Shown in pieces: positions 44,892 to 54,036 of a stretch of 64,000 nucleotides of DNA. The position numbers and the translations under genes are program-made. The first letter of the stretch is position 1; the number at the start of each line of letters is the position of its first letter. The notes beneath the pieces are model-generated. The model was given only the letters and a program-made list of their open reading frames with translations, was not told where the DNA came from and did no database searches. The stretch covers positions 961 to 64,960 of the forward strand of contig DGMY01000042.1 of NCBI GenBank assembly GCA_002388665.1, given 5' to 3'. This DNA is from Opitutia bacterium UBA4506. Lineage in GTDB: Bacteria; Verrucomicrobiota; Verrucomicrobiia; Opitutales; Puniceicoccaceae.

Positions 44892-45973
44892 TGACCGCCA
44901 GCCGTCCTCCAGCCACGCCACACGATTGGAGGCGCATCGCCGAACTTCTTTTTGACCTCGGCTGCTGCATACGGAAAGGAATACGCGAAGAACGGGACCG
45001 CAACGGAACGGCCCGCGCGGCCGACGTTCACAAAATAACCCCGGCGGATACAATCTACGAAATCGACCGAGTCAGCGAAGAAGTCTTGATCGGCTGGTTT
45101 GAAGAACACTGGCCCGCCGAGTACCCCGCAGACGTCATCGCAGAAGGCCTGGGCGATGAAAAAGGCGTACGGTTCCCCTCTACTGCACCCGAATCACGTT
45201 TCACCATCCTGATCGACCCGATCGACGGAACCCGCGGCCTGATGTATGACAAACGGTCGGCATGGATGCTCGCCGGCGCCGCAGAAACCGGGCCCGCCGG
45301 CGCCCTACCCAGCCTCGCCCAGCTAAGAGCAGGAGCGATGGTCGAAATACCGACCAGCCGCCAAACCATCTCGGACGGAGTATTCGCATGGAAAAACGAA
45401 TCCGCTCAATTTGAATCGATCGCGAGCCGTTCATCCGGTCCCGGCCAGCCCCCCAGCCCACTCACGCTTCGATCATCCACCGCGACCGACCTTCGCCACG
45501 GATTCGCCAGCTTTGCCGCCTATTTTCCGGAAGGGCGAGAAGCGATCCAAGAGATCGAAAGCCTCTTCCTACAAAAGCACCTCGCTGAACTCCCGTCATT
45601 GACCCCGCTTGTATTTACGGACCAATACATCTCTTCGGGCGGGCAGCTGTTCGAATTGCTCGCCGGTCGAGATCGCTTCGTGGCGGATCTTCGCCCCTTG
45701 GTCTACCAAAAGTACGGCCCAGCAGACTCTCTGACCTGCCACCCCTACGACCTCGCCTGCCTCCCTGTCGCCCGAGCGTCAGCCTGCATCATTGAAGACC
45801 CTTGGGGCAATCCATTGTCAGCCCCAATGGATACGACCAGCCCCGTCGCCTGGGTCGGCTATGCCAATGCTGACCTTGCGAACGCCCTTCGACCCATCCT
45901 CTGGGAAACATTGAAGGAGCTGGGATACCCAACTCCTTCAAAAAAACAGACTTCGACCGGACCGCGCACCTAG
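44891..45973 (+). CDS. Inositol monophosphatase-family phosphatase
   Basis: 360 residues, longer than usual IMPases (about 270). The metal site DPIDGTRG (D109, D112) and an upstream Glu (E85 in VIAEGLGD) are present. A C-terminal Asp that would complete the site is not obvious, with CHPYDLACLPVARA the best candidate. The substrate could be a sugar phosphate, inositol phosphate or PAP. It is translationally coupled to coaX by a one-base overlap. Confidence 0.8.
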   Translation: MTASRPPATPHDWRRIAELLFDLGCCIRKGIREERDRNGTARAADVHKITPADTIYEIDRVSEEVLIGWFEEHWPAEYPADVIAEGLGDEKGVRFPSTAPESRFTILIDPIDGTRGLMYDKRSAWMLAGAAETGPAGALPSLAQLRAGAMVEIPTSRQTISDGVFAWKNESAQFESIASRSSGPGQPPSPLTLRSSTATDLRHGFASFAAYFPEGREAIQEIESLFLQKHLAELPSLTPLVFTDQYISSGGQLFELLAGRDRFVADLRPLVYQKYGPADSLTCHPYDLACLPVARASACIIEDPWGNPLSAPMDTTSPVAWVGYANADLANALRPILWETLKELGYPTPSKKQTSTGPRT

Positions 45974-46003
45974 CGAAGCGGCCCCGCTCGTGACTATCAA
46001 AAA

Positions 46004-46600
46004 TTATTTCCCGTACTTGACCGAACAACCGTACGGGCGGGTATCGGTGACCTCCACCTCTTCGCCAGCCATCGCAGCGTCCAATGCCGCGACCACGTAG
46101 TTGTTGACCTCACCCGGATTGCCCCCGCGTGGCGAGTCATCGATAGCGCCCTGATAGAGGAGAACACCCTCGGGATCGATCACGTACATATGGGGGGTGG
46201 TTTTCGCCCCGTAGAGCATTCCTACCTCGCCAGACTCATCCATCAAAATCGCCACACTGGAAGAACTCTTCAACTCGGACGTCTTCTTGTGTCCCTCGGC
46301 AGAATCGTGACCCTGCTTCCCCGGCGCCGAAGAAACGATTGAAAGCCAGACGACACCCGCTTCACTATACTTCTCCTGCAGAGCCTGCATATTCCCGGAG
46401 TCATAGTGGCGTTTCACAAAAGGGCAGCCATGATTGAGCCACTCCAGGACGACAAACTTCCCTGAGAAATCGGAAAGAGAAACCTCGTTCCCATCCGTGT
46501 CCAAAAGCGTAAAGTCAGGTGCAGAATCGCCGGTCTTCACCGAAGCGTTCAATGAAGCACCGAGAAGCACAAAGAGAGAGAGAAACAACAGATTCTTCAT
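46004..46600 (-). CDS. Periplasmic thioredoxin-fold redoxin
   Basis: 198 residues from the ATG at 46600, which begins a signal peptide (MKNLLFLSLFVLLGASLNAS). The AhpC/TSA-like fold holds APDFTLLDTDGNEVSLSDF and a single active-site Cys59 in NHGCPFVKRHY, with no CxxC. A second Cys192 lies near the C-terminus (RPYGCSVKYGK) and may act as resolving residue. A periplasmic peroxidase or thiol-disulfide protein is likely. It is divergent from cysE with about 50 bp between the starts. Confidence 0.82.
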   Translation of the reverse strand: MKNLLFLSLFVLLGASLNASVKTGDSAPDFTLLDTDGNEVSLSDFSGKFVVLEWLNHGCPFVKRHYDSGNMQALQEKYSEAGVVWLSIVSSAPGKQGHDSAEGHKKTSELKSSSSVAILMDESGEVGMLYGAKTTPHMYVIDPEGVLLYQGAIDDSPRGGNPGEVNNYVVAALDAAMAGEEVEVTDTRPYGCSVKYGK

Positions 46601-46653
46601 AGTAGATAGCGTTTGAGGGTTGCGAAATTTCAGAGTCTGAACAGGAACGTAGT

Positions 46654-47508
46654 ATGGCCGAGATTGCAACTCGTGTGCGAGATTTAAGGGAACCCATGAT
46701 TCAACAACCCAAAAACGACCCTATCTGGGAGAGTATCCGACAGGACGCGACCGAGATCATCAAAAATGAACCGGTACTCGCCTGCCAGATCCAGGAGATC
46801 GTTCTGGACCGATCCAGCCTCGAGGAAGTCCTCAGCTACCGACTGGCCGAGAAACTCACCTTCCTTTCTCACTGGGAGTTTCACCTCGAAGAAGTTTTCC
46901 TCGAAGCGATGCAATCGGATCCCACGATTGGCCAAGCCATTCGGAATGACATCGAAGCGATCTTCGAACGGGATCCCGCCTGCCTGAACCACATTACCCC
47001 ACTTCTCTATTACAAAGGGTTCAAGGCGATCTGCTGCCACCGCGTATCCCACTGGTTGTGGCAGCGGGGCCGGCAGCAGCTAGCTCTCCACCTTCAAAGC
47101 CTGAACTCTGAGTTTTTCGGAGTCGACATCCACCCCGCGGCTGAAATCGGTTCGGGCATCCTACTGGACCACGCCACGGGTTTTGTCGCGGGCGAGACCA
47201 GCCGGATCGCCGACGACGTATCAATCCTCCACGCCGTCACGCTCGGAGGAACCGGCAAGGAAAGTGGCGACCGGCATCCAAAAATCGGCCGAGGCGTTCT
47301 GATCGGGGCCGGGGCAAAAATTCTCGGCAATATTACCGTGGGAGAATGCTCACGCATCGGGGCGAATAGCGTCGTTCTCGAATCTGTACCACCCCATGTA
47401 ACTGTAGTCGGTGTCCCCTCCCGCATCGTTGGCGCATCCATGTGCTCCGACCCCGCGCAGAAGATGGACCACGACGTCCGCTGCGAAGAGAGCCTCCGCG
47501 AAAAATAA
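46654..47508 (+). CDS. cysE: Serine O-acetyltransferase
   Basis: 284 residues, the long CysE form. The N-terminal helical domain is followed by left-handed beta-helix repeats from VDIHPAAEIG to SRIVGA, with catalytic LDHATGFVAGET and LGGTGKESGDRHPKI. The ATG at 46654 has an AGGA seven bases upstream and was chosen; ATG 46696 is an alternative. It makes O-acetylserine for CysK. The long C-terminal tail does not end in Ile, the residue usually used to bind CysK, so a complex with CysK is uncertain. Confidence 0.94.
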   Translation: MAEIATRVRDLREPMIQQPKNDPIWESIRQDATEIIKNEPVLACQIQEIVLDRSSLEEVLSYRLAEKLTFLSHWEFHLEEVFLEAMQSDPTIGQAIRNDIEAIFERDPACLNHITPLLYYKGFKAICCHRVSHWLWQRGRQQLALHLQSLNSEFFGVDIHPAAEIGSGILLDHATGFVAGETSRIADDVSILHAVTLGGTGKESGDRHPKIGRGVLIGAGAKILGNITVGECSRIGANSVVLESVPPHVTVVGVPSRIVGASMCSDPAQKMDHDVRCEESLREK

Positions 47509-47568
47509 CCGGCACAATTGGAATCTGAAGATTGAGCTTCCCCACGATTTAAGTACAAAAAGGAACAC

Positions 47569-48498
47569 ATGGTGGAAAATCTTATCATTCTCGGATCCGG
47601 ATGCGCAGGACTCACAGCAGCGATTTACGCAGCTCGCGCCAACCTAAACCCCTTGGTGCTCGAAGGTTCTCAACCGGGCGGACAACTCACCACCACCTCA
47701 GAAGTCGAGAATTTTCCCGGTTTCCCTGAAGGAATCGACGGCTTCGAGCTCATGGACAACATGCGCAAGCAAGCGACTCGCTTCGGCGCGCGCTTCGAAG
47801 TGGCCCTCGTTGAAGACTCCGAAATGGGTGGAGACCCGATCACCCTGAAAGCCGGGTCAAAGAATTACGAGACCCGCTCGCTCATTATTGCAACCGGGGC
47901 CTCCCCCCGCCTCCTGGGAATACCGGGGGAGAAGGAAATGTACGGCGGAAAAGGCGTTACGACCTGTGCCACCTGCGACGGTGCATTCTACCGCGACATG
48001 GACGTCGTCGTAATCGGCGGCGGCGACTCGGCCTGCGAGGAAGCTCTTTTTCTCACCCGTTTTTGTTCAAAAGTGTACTTGGTCCACCGCCGCGGCGAAC
48101 TGCGCGCCTCCCCCATCATGGCAGAGCGCGCGGTCTCCCACGAGAAAATCGAAATGGTCTGGAATACGGTGGTTGAGGAAATCACACCAGATGAGAACGG
48201 CCTCGTCCAAGGCCTGCAAGTGCGCTCCCGCGAGAACGGGGAAGCCCGCACAATCGACTGCAAAGGTGTATTCATCGCCATCGGACACGTCCCCAACACA
48301 GCTCCTTTCAAAGGCAAACTGAATATGGACGAGGAAGGGTACCTCATTCCAGAAGGGACCAGCAATGTACGCACATCAGCTCCCCGAGTCTACGTAGCCG
48401 GCGACTGCGCCGATCATGTGTACCGCCAGGCCATCACCGCCGCGGGCATGGGCTGCCAGGCAGCGATCGAAGCCGAACGGGCGCTGGGCGACTCCTAG
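47569..48498 (+). CDS. trxB: Thioredoxin reductase
   Basis: 309 residues. FAD motif GSGCAGLTAAIYAARA, NADPH motif VIGGGDSACEEA and the redox pair C133-A-T-C136 are all present. The C-terminal GDCADHVYRQAITAAGMGCQ binds FAD. It reduces thioredoxin with NADPH. It is 60 bp downstream of cysE and may share its transcript. A poly-C tract lies right after the stop. Confidence 0.96.
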   Translation: MVENLIILGSGCAGLTAAIYAARANLNPLVLEGSQPGGQLTTTSEVENFPGFPEGIDGFELMDNMRKQATRFGARFEVALVEDSEMGGDPITLKAGSKNYETRSLIIATGASPRLLGIPGEKEMYGGKGVTTCATCDGAFYRDMDVVVIGGGDSACEEALFLTRFCSKVYLVHRRGELRASPIMAERAVSHEKIEMVWNTVVEEITPDENGLVQGLQVRSRENGEARTIDCKGVFIAIGHVPNTAPFKGKLNMDEEGYLIPEGTSNVRTSAPRVYVAGDCADHVYRQAITAAGMGCQAAIEAERALGDS

Positions 48499-48629
48499 TC
48501 CCCCCCCCCTCCAATCCATTCGGCAGGGCCCAAAAATTTCTGTCGATTTCCTTGAAAAACCTCTCTTTACTTTGGTGAAGAAATGTAAACGCGGCCGCTG
48601 GCCCTAATTCTGCTTACAAATATTTTACT

Positions 48630-50855
48630 GTGGTCCAGACCTCTAAAACAGCTCGCCATAAGTCTAAACACCTCTCTTTGGTTGTATTCTTTTGGTTTCT
48701 CTCATTTCTCGCCTTCCTGTTCATCTGCGCTCTCCACCTCGAGCACCGATCACAGTGGTACATGGCCGGTGCATTGCTGGTGGGTCTATTTGTATTTCGA
48801 ACGCTGAAACGATCCCCCACCACACGGGTCGTGTTTCTGTGTTTTGCGCTCTTCATCGTACTGCGGTATTTCTTTTGGCGAACCCTGCAGACCCTGGAGT
48901 ACTACGACTGGGTGAGCTTCTCGATCGCGATCATCCTTTTCCTGGCAGAAATGTACGGGATCATGATCTTCCTTTTCGGTTCGTTCGTAAACGTCCGACC
49001 CTTCGAGCGCAAACCGGTCCCCTTGCCACCCGAGGACCAACTTCCGACCATCGACGTAATGATTCCCTCCTACAACGAGAGTGAGGAAATCCTGGAAGTG
49101 ACGATGATGGCCGCGCTGCAGATGCGCTACCCCGAACAGAAGCGCAAGATTTACCTTCTGGACGACGGGGGCACAGACCAAAAATGTACCACTGGAAACG
49201 ACGCCTCCCGCGAGCAGGCCCTTACGCGCCGGGAAAGCCTCTTTCGCCTTTGCAACAAGCTAGGCGTCCAGTACGTCACCCGCGAACGCAATCAACACGC
49301 CAAGGCCGGTAACATCAACGATGCGATGAAGAAGACCAGCGGGGACCTGCTGCTGATCCTCGATGCCGACCACGTACCCACCGAGAATTTCCTCGAAAAT
49401 ACCGTCGGTCTCTTCAATCAGGACGAGAAACTGTTCCTCGTCCAAACACCTCACTTTTTCGTCAATCCGGATCCGATTGAGAAGAACCTCAACACCTTTT
49501 ACTCGGCGCCGAGTGAGAACGAAATGTTCTACCGTGTCGTCCAGCAGGGTCTGGACTACTGGAATGCTTCATTCTTCTGCGGATCCGGGGCCCTCCTTAA
49601 GCGCGACCTGATCGAAGCGCAGGGAGGGATGTCCGGCGAGACGATCACCGAGGATGCCGAAACCGCGCTCTCACTCCACCAGCGCGGCTACAACAGTGCC
49701 TTCATTTCCGAACCCATGCTCTCGGGCCTCCAGCCGGAGACGATGGGAGGGTTCATCGGGCAACGAATTCGCTGGGCGACAGGAATGGTCCAAATTTTCC
49801 TCCTCAAACGGCCCATCATCATGCGCGGCCTCTCGTTCCCGCAGCGACTCTGCTACGCAAACAGCTGCATGTTCTGGTTTTTCCCGTTTGCGCGACTGGT
49901 CTTCCTACTGGCACCGGTGGCGTTCCTCGTTTTCGGTCTGAAAATCTACGCGGCGAACTGGCAAACATTCTCTGCGTACGCGGTCCCTCACCTCGTCGCC
50001 GTTATGACCGTGTCCAGCTATCTGTATGGGCGCGTCAGGCGATCCTTTGTGTCGGAGCTCTATGAGCTGATCCAATCGGTCTACTGCCTTCCGGCCATTG
50101 TCAAAACCGCCATGCGACCGCGAGCACCGGCGTTCAAGGTGACTCCGAAGGGAGAGTTTCTCAACCGCACCTTCATCTCGCCGCTGGCCTTCCCATTCTA
50201 CGTCCTATTCCTCATCAACGTCACTGCGCTTAGCTTTGGTGCGGCCCGCTACTTCTCCGTCCCTGAGCAATCGACAGCAACCCTCATCACCATGGGGTTC
50301 GGCTTCTTTAATACGGTCATTCTCCTCGCGGCGATCGGGGCCCTCCTCGAACGCAGACAGCGACGGGCGACTCCCCGTATGCCTGTGAACATCGAAGCAC
50401 GCCTGCGGATCGGAGAAGAACGCTACGATTGCCGCATCGTCGACATCTCCCTAGGGGGTTGCCGCATGCTGCTCAAACCGGCTTACGAGCGGGACGTGCA
50501 GAAAGCCGAGAAGGCGATACTCGAAGTTTCGGCCAGCGGGCGCAAAGTCGACTTTGCCTTCAATCTGGACCTCAAAATTCTCCGCTACGACGAAGATTCG
50601 GAGATGCTCGCCCTGGGAGCAGAGTTTGACCACCAAGACCTCGATGAGCGTAAAGCCAAGGTACGATTCGTAACCGGAAGCAGCGACCGGTGGATGGCCT
50701 TCCAAAAGAATCGCGAATGCCGCCTCGGAGTGATCGGAAGCTTCCTCTACCTAATCGGGATCGGCATACGCTACTCATTTGCCCACTTCGGCTACCTCAT
50801 CCGCTCTATTTTGGGGAACTTTGGATCCCGTAATCCCAGCTCGGAGAACGCGTAA
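48630..50855 (+). CDS. bcsA: Cellulose synthase catalytic subunit with PilZ domain
   Basis: 741 residues from a GTG codon. Four or more membrane helices lie before the GT2 domain. Catalytic residues of processive synthases are present: D142 (DVMIPSYNE), D178/D179, D245-A-D247, T340-E-D342 and Q378-R-I-R-W382. More helices follow, then a PilZ domain with R579-x3-R583 and D605-I-S-L-G-G610, which binds cyclic di-GMP. It polymerises UDP-glucose and threads the glucan through the inner membrane. It is the first gene of bcsABZC; its stop shares a base with the bcsB start. I see no riboswitch in the 130 bp upstream. Confidence 0.96.
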   Translation: MVQTSKTARHKSKHLSLVVFFWFLSFLAFLFICALHLEHRSQWYMAGALLVGLFVFRTLKRSPTTRVVFLCFALFIVLRYFFWRTLQTLEYYDWVSFSIAIILFLAEMYGIMIFLFGSFVNVRPFERKPVPLPPEDQLPTIDVMIPSYNESEEILEVTMMAALQMRYPEQKRKIYLLDDGGTDQKCTTGNDASREQALTRRESLFRLCNKLGVQYVTRERNQHAKAGNINDAMKKTSGDLLLILDADHVPTENFLENTVGLFNQDEKLFLVQTPHFFVNPDPIEKNLNTFYSAPSENEMFYRVVQQGLDYWNASFFCGSGALLKRDLIEAQGGMSGETITEDAETALSLHQRGYNSAFISEPMLSGLQPETMGGFIGQRIRWATGMVQIFLLKRPIIMRGLSFPQRLCYANSCMFWFFPFARLVFLLAPVAFLVFGLKIYAANWQTFSAYAVPHLVAVMTVSSYLYGRVRRSFVSELYELIQSVYCLPAIVKTAMRPRAPAFKVTPKGEFLNRTFISPLAFPFYVLFLINVTALSFGAARYFSVPEQSTATLITMGFGFFNTVILLAAIGALLERRQRRATPRMPVNIEARLRIGEERYDCRIVDISLGGCRMLLKPAYERDVQKAEKAILEVSASGRKVDFAFNLDLKILRYDEDSEMLALGAEFDHQDLDERKAKVRFVTGSSDRWMAFQKNRECRLGVIGSFLYLIGIGIRYSFAHFGYLIRSILGNFGSRNPSSENA

Positions 50856-52900
50856 TGGATTTCATCAAACCGATTAAACTGGGACTCTCCGCGGTCATAC
50901 TTTCAGCATCACTGGGACTGAATGGTGCCTACGGTCAGTCGACAACCCTCGACGAACTGCTTCAAGGTCTGAGGAGCGAGCAAGAACCTGCGGAAGCGAC
51001 TGAGCCCTCCAATGCCGAGCCCGTGGTCCCCGAATTTCTCCGGGATACGGTCCCGCCCCCAAAGCAGGCCACAAAAAGCCCAGCGGCGACAGCTGAGCCG
51101 GTCCCCGGGGTCAGCGTACCCGAAGTCGAGGAGGGAGAATTTAGCCCCTTCCTCATGTCCAATTTGAATGAGATTCTCCGAGAAAGATCATCGGACTCCG
51201 TACGAGTGAATCTCACATTCGTCGGCGCCGGCGAGTTACTCACCCAGGCACAAGTCACGCAAGGGGCCGCGATCGTTCAGGGTATCGGCCTACGCACCGA
51301 GCTCAAACCACTGCAAATCACCTACGGTGCACGTTTGGTCCCCGGACGTTTCAATATCCTCATCGGAACCTCCAACGAATTGAGGAGCGTTCTTTCGCCC
51401 GAGCTAATCGAAGGGATCGGGAATAGTGGCATGTGCCTGATTCCGATGCCAGGTTACGAAGAAGAACCCGTTCTGGTGATCACCGGAACAAGTGCGAAGG
51501 GCATCAACGAAGCAGTTCTCGCTCTGGGGTTTGTCAACATGGACCTTCCAGCCGCACAGTTCCTTTCCATCCGCCGAGTCCTTTTCCCGGAAACGCCCCC
51601 CTACTTCGGCCAACCTCCGGTGAATCCAGGACAGTCCTATACGTTCCTGCAATTGCAGCAATCAGGAGCCCCGATCCGCCCTGTTCGCACAGGGGGCATC
51701 GGCATCCAAGTATTCTTTCCGGCAGACATATTTGATCGGCCCACTGCAAAAGTAAACGTGACGATCCACTTCTCAGTCGGACAGAACACCCGCCGGTCCA
51801 GTGACGCCCTGATCGTTCGCCTCAATGGGAGCGAAGTCTTGCGAACCCCTTGGGGAGAGACGCTCCCGGCAGACTACGAAGGACGCATTGTCACATTCTC
51901 TCTGCCCATTGGTCGATTCCTCTCCGGACGAAACTTGCTGGAGCTCACCTCAGATTCGGGGTCAGCCTCGGAGTTCTCACTCAGTCCCACAGTGGCCCCG
52001 GCCAACGATCTATTGATCTTTACGGATTCGACAATCGAGATTCCAAATGTCCCTCGTGGCACCCGACTCCCGAACCTTAAACTGACGAGCCGCACCCTGT
52101 ACCCGTTCGTCGGTAAGCCCGACGGCTCCGAAATTGCCTTTCTCCTGACCGATAACCGTGAGCAGACCGTCTGCGCGGCGTGGATGCTCATCTCGAAGCT
52201 CTCGCAGGTCTCCAACGTGTTCCTCTACGGCTCCGACGTCAGCTTCACTTTCGCCAACCCCGACCGCCACTTGGTCGTGATCGGAGCCCAATCCCGCATC
52301 CATACCAAACTCCGCCAGCTCATCCCTGAAACGAGTTTTTCCGAACTGGGTTCGAGCAAAAACGACGAGGAAGAGTATTTTGACGACGAGGAAAGAGAAC
52401 CGACCGCGATCGAGAGGTTTTTCACCAACATAAGCGGTGAATTCAAACGCATTGAAGCCGACGACCCAGACGGAATCGAGGGGGCCGAGGGATCCATCGA
52501 AGACGGCGAATCCAGAAACCCCATTGGCTCGAGAGCGGTCATGACGAGCTTCGCTTCCCCTGAGAAGGAAGGCAAGTGGGTACTCGTCTTCACTGCTCGC
52601 ACCGACGATCTCCTCCTTGAGCGGGTCCGCCAATTGGTGAAAACCCCCTTCTGGTCGCAGATCAACGGATACCAATTCTCGTGGAATGACACCCCGAGCA
52701 GCGTCCGTGCGCTACTCCCCGAGAAGAGCTTCAGCGAAGTTTCATTTCGAGAAACGATCATCCCCGTCCCGATGGGGTATGGAGTATCTCTTCGAGTCTG
52801 GTATATTTTCTCGGCAGTCGTCTTCCTCACTTTCGTGCTCATGACACTTCTAGTTCTCAAGCACATGGACCACACAATCGCTCAACGCAGAAAAGAATAA
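50855..52900 (+). CDS. bcsB: Cellulose synthase periplasmic subunit BcsB
   Basis: 681 residues. A signal peptide (about 1-28) is followed by a Pro/Glu-rich spacer, then the alternating carbohydrate-binding and flavodoxin-like domains of BcsB, and one C-terminal membrane helix (about 640-663, VWYIFSAVVFLTFVLMTLLV). BcsB guides the glucan across the periplasm and is required by BcsA. An acidic stretch at about residues 500-560 is unusual. Position directly after bcsA supports the call, since BcsB sequences diverge strongly. Confidence 0.9.
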   Translation: MDFIKPIKLGLSAVILSASLGLNGAYGQSTTLDELLQGLRSEQEPAEATEPSNAEPVVPEFLRDTVPPPKQATKSPAATAEPVPGVSVPEVEEGEFSPFLMSNLNEILRERSSDSVRVNLTFVGAGELLTQAQVTQGAAIVQGIGLRTELKPLQITYGARLVPGRFNILIGTSNELRSVLSPELIEGIGNSGMCLIPMPGYEEEPVLVITGTSAKGINEAVLALGFVNMDLPAAQFLSIRRVLFPETPPYFGQPPVNPGQSYTFLQLQQSGAPIRPVRTGGIGIQVFFPADIFDRPTAKVNVTIHFSVGQNTRRSSDALIVRLNGSEVLRTPWGETLPADYEGRIVTFSLPIGRFLSGRNLLELTSDSGSASEFSLSPTVAPANDLLIFTDSTIEIPNVPRGTRLPNLKLTSRTLYPFVGKPDGSEIAFLLTDNREQTVCAAWMLISKLSQVSNVFLYGSDVSFTFANPDRHLVVIGAQSRIHTKLRQLIPETSFSELGSSKNDEEEYFDDEEREPTAIERFFTNISGEFKRIEADDPDGIEGAEGSIEDGESRNPIGSRAVMTSFASPEKEGKWVLVFTARTDDLLLERVRQLVKTPFWSQINGYQFSWNDTPSSVRALLPEKSFSEVSFRETIIPVPMGYGVSLRVWYIFSAVVFLTFVLMTLLVLKHMDHTIAQRRKE

Positions 52901-52912
52901 CGCTGCTTAGCT

Positions 52913-54004
52913 ATGGATCATTTCCGCCTTTTCTCGTTCGCATCAGTCGTGCTCTGCCTCCTAGCCGGAGCTTTCTCCTCCCACGGTCAATCAAAGTTCC
53001 AGGGGTTCACCCTTCCCAACAGCTACCGGGGGAAACAAGCATGGGACGCCTTCAAGGAACAGTACATCTCATCGGACGGCAGGGTAATTGACGACGCAAA
53101 CGGCGGGATTTCTCATTCGGAAGGCCAAGGATACGGGATGCTGCTCGCAGTGAAATACCGAGATCTGGCTACGTTTTCGGTATTGTGGAGCTGGACGAGG
53201 ACCAACCTTCAAGTCAGGGAAGACGGACTCTTTGCATGGAAATGGGACCCCTCCGCGGGACCGAACCCCATCCAGGATCAGAACAACGCAACCGACGGCG
53301 ACCTTCTCATTGCCTGGGCGCTTCAGAGAGGGGCCGAACTTTGGAAGAACGACCGCCACATGGAAGAAGCGATGAAGATCGTTCGCACCGTTCGGCGTAC
53401 GATGATTGTAGACAGCCCATACGGGAGCTTACTTCTCCCCGGCGGGAGCGGATTCCAGAAACCGGATGGAGTCGTCGTCAACTTGAGCTACTGGATCTTT
53501 CCGGCGTTTCTCGATATCAAGCGAATTGATCCGTCCTACGTGTGGGACAACCTCTACCTCTCAGGGAAACGCCTCATGGCCGACGCACGGTTCGGCAAGT
53601 GGAACCTGCCCCCCGATTGGCTTTTTGTTCCCAACAGCGGCCCTCCCCAACTCCCGGATGAGTTCACTCCGGTCTATGGATACAACGCGGTGCGTATTCC
53701 ACTGTACCTCAAATGGAGTGGCGACGATGACAACTCGCTCTACGCGCCCTTCATTGACTGGGCGACCCATACCTCGAATATTTACCAACTACCCGACCTC
53801 GTGAACCTCAAAACCAACCAACCGGGAGAGTACACGATCATCCCTGGGATGATGGCGGTGTATCATTTCATCGCCCCCAAAGAGGTCCCCGCACCCAGTT
53901 CACCGACCGGAGGATACACCTCCTACTATTCAGCGTGTCTCCGACTCCTCACAAAGTTAGCATCCGAGGAAGCCGGCAAGTATTCATCGTTGCCACGCCC
54001 GTAA
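52913..54004 (+). CDS. bcsZ: Cellulase BcsZ (GH8 endoglucanase)
   Basis: 363 residues with a signal peptide (1-26). GH8 catalytic acid E70 is in ISHSEGQGYGM and the base region is NNATDGDLLIAWAL (D128, D130). The GH8 six-hairpin barrel fills the rest. BcsZ trims cellulose in the periplasm and is normally part of bcs operons. It is 12 bp after bcsB. Confidence 0.94.
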   Translation: MDHFRLFSFASVVLCLLAGAFSSHGQSKFQGFTLPNSYRGKQAWDAFKEQYISSDGRVIDDANGGISHSEGQGYGMLLAVKYRDLATFSVLWSWTRTNLQVREDGLFAWKWDPSAGPNPIQDQNNATDGDLLIAWALQRGAELWKNDRHMEEAMKIVRTVRRTMIVDSPYGSLLLPGGSGFQKPDGVVVNLSYWIFPAFLDIKRIDPSYVWDNLYLSGKRLMADARFGKWNLPPDWLFVPNSGPPQLPDEFTPVYGYNAVRIPLYLKWSGDDDNSLYAPFIDWATHTSNIYQLPDLVNLKTNQPGEYTIIPGMMAVYHFIAPKEVPAPSSPTGGYTSYYSACLRLLTKLASEEAGKYSSLPRP

Positions 54005-54036
54005 CCATTTTGTAAACCACTCCCAAAACCGAACCT

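Noticed and set aside
48499..48629. Cyclic di-GMP riboswitch upstream of bcsA
   Set aside because: The region lacks the conserved junction sequences of class I or II; control by the PilZ domain is sufficient.
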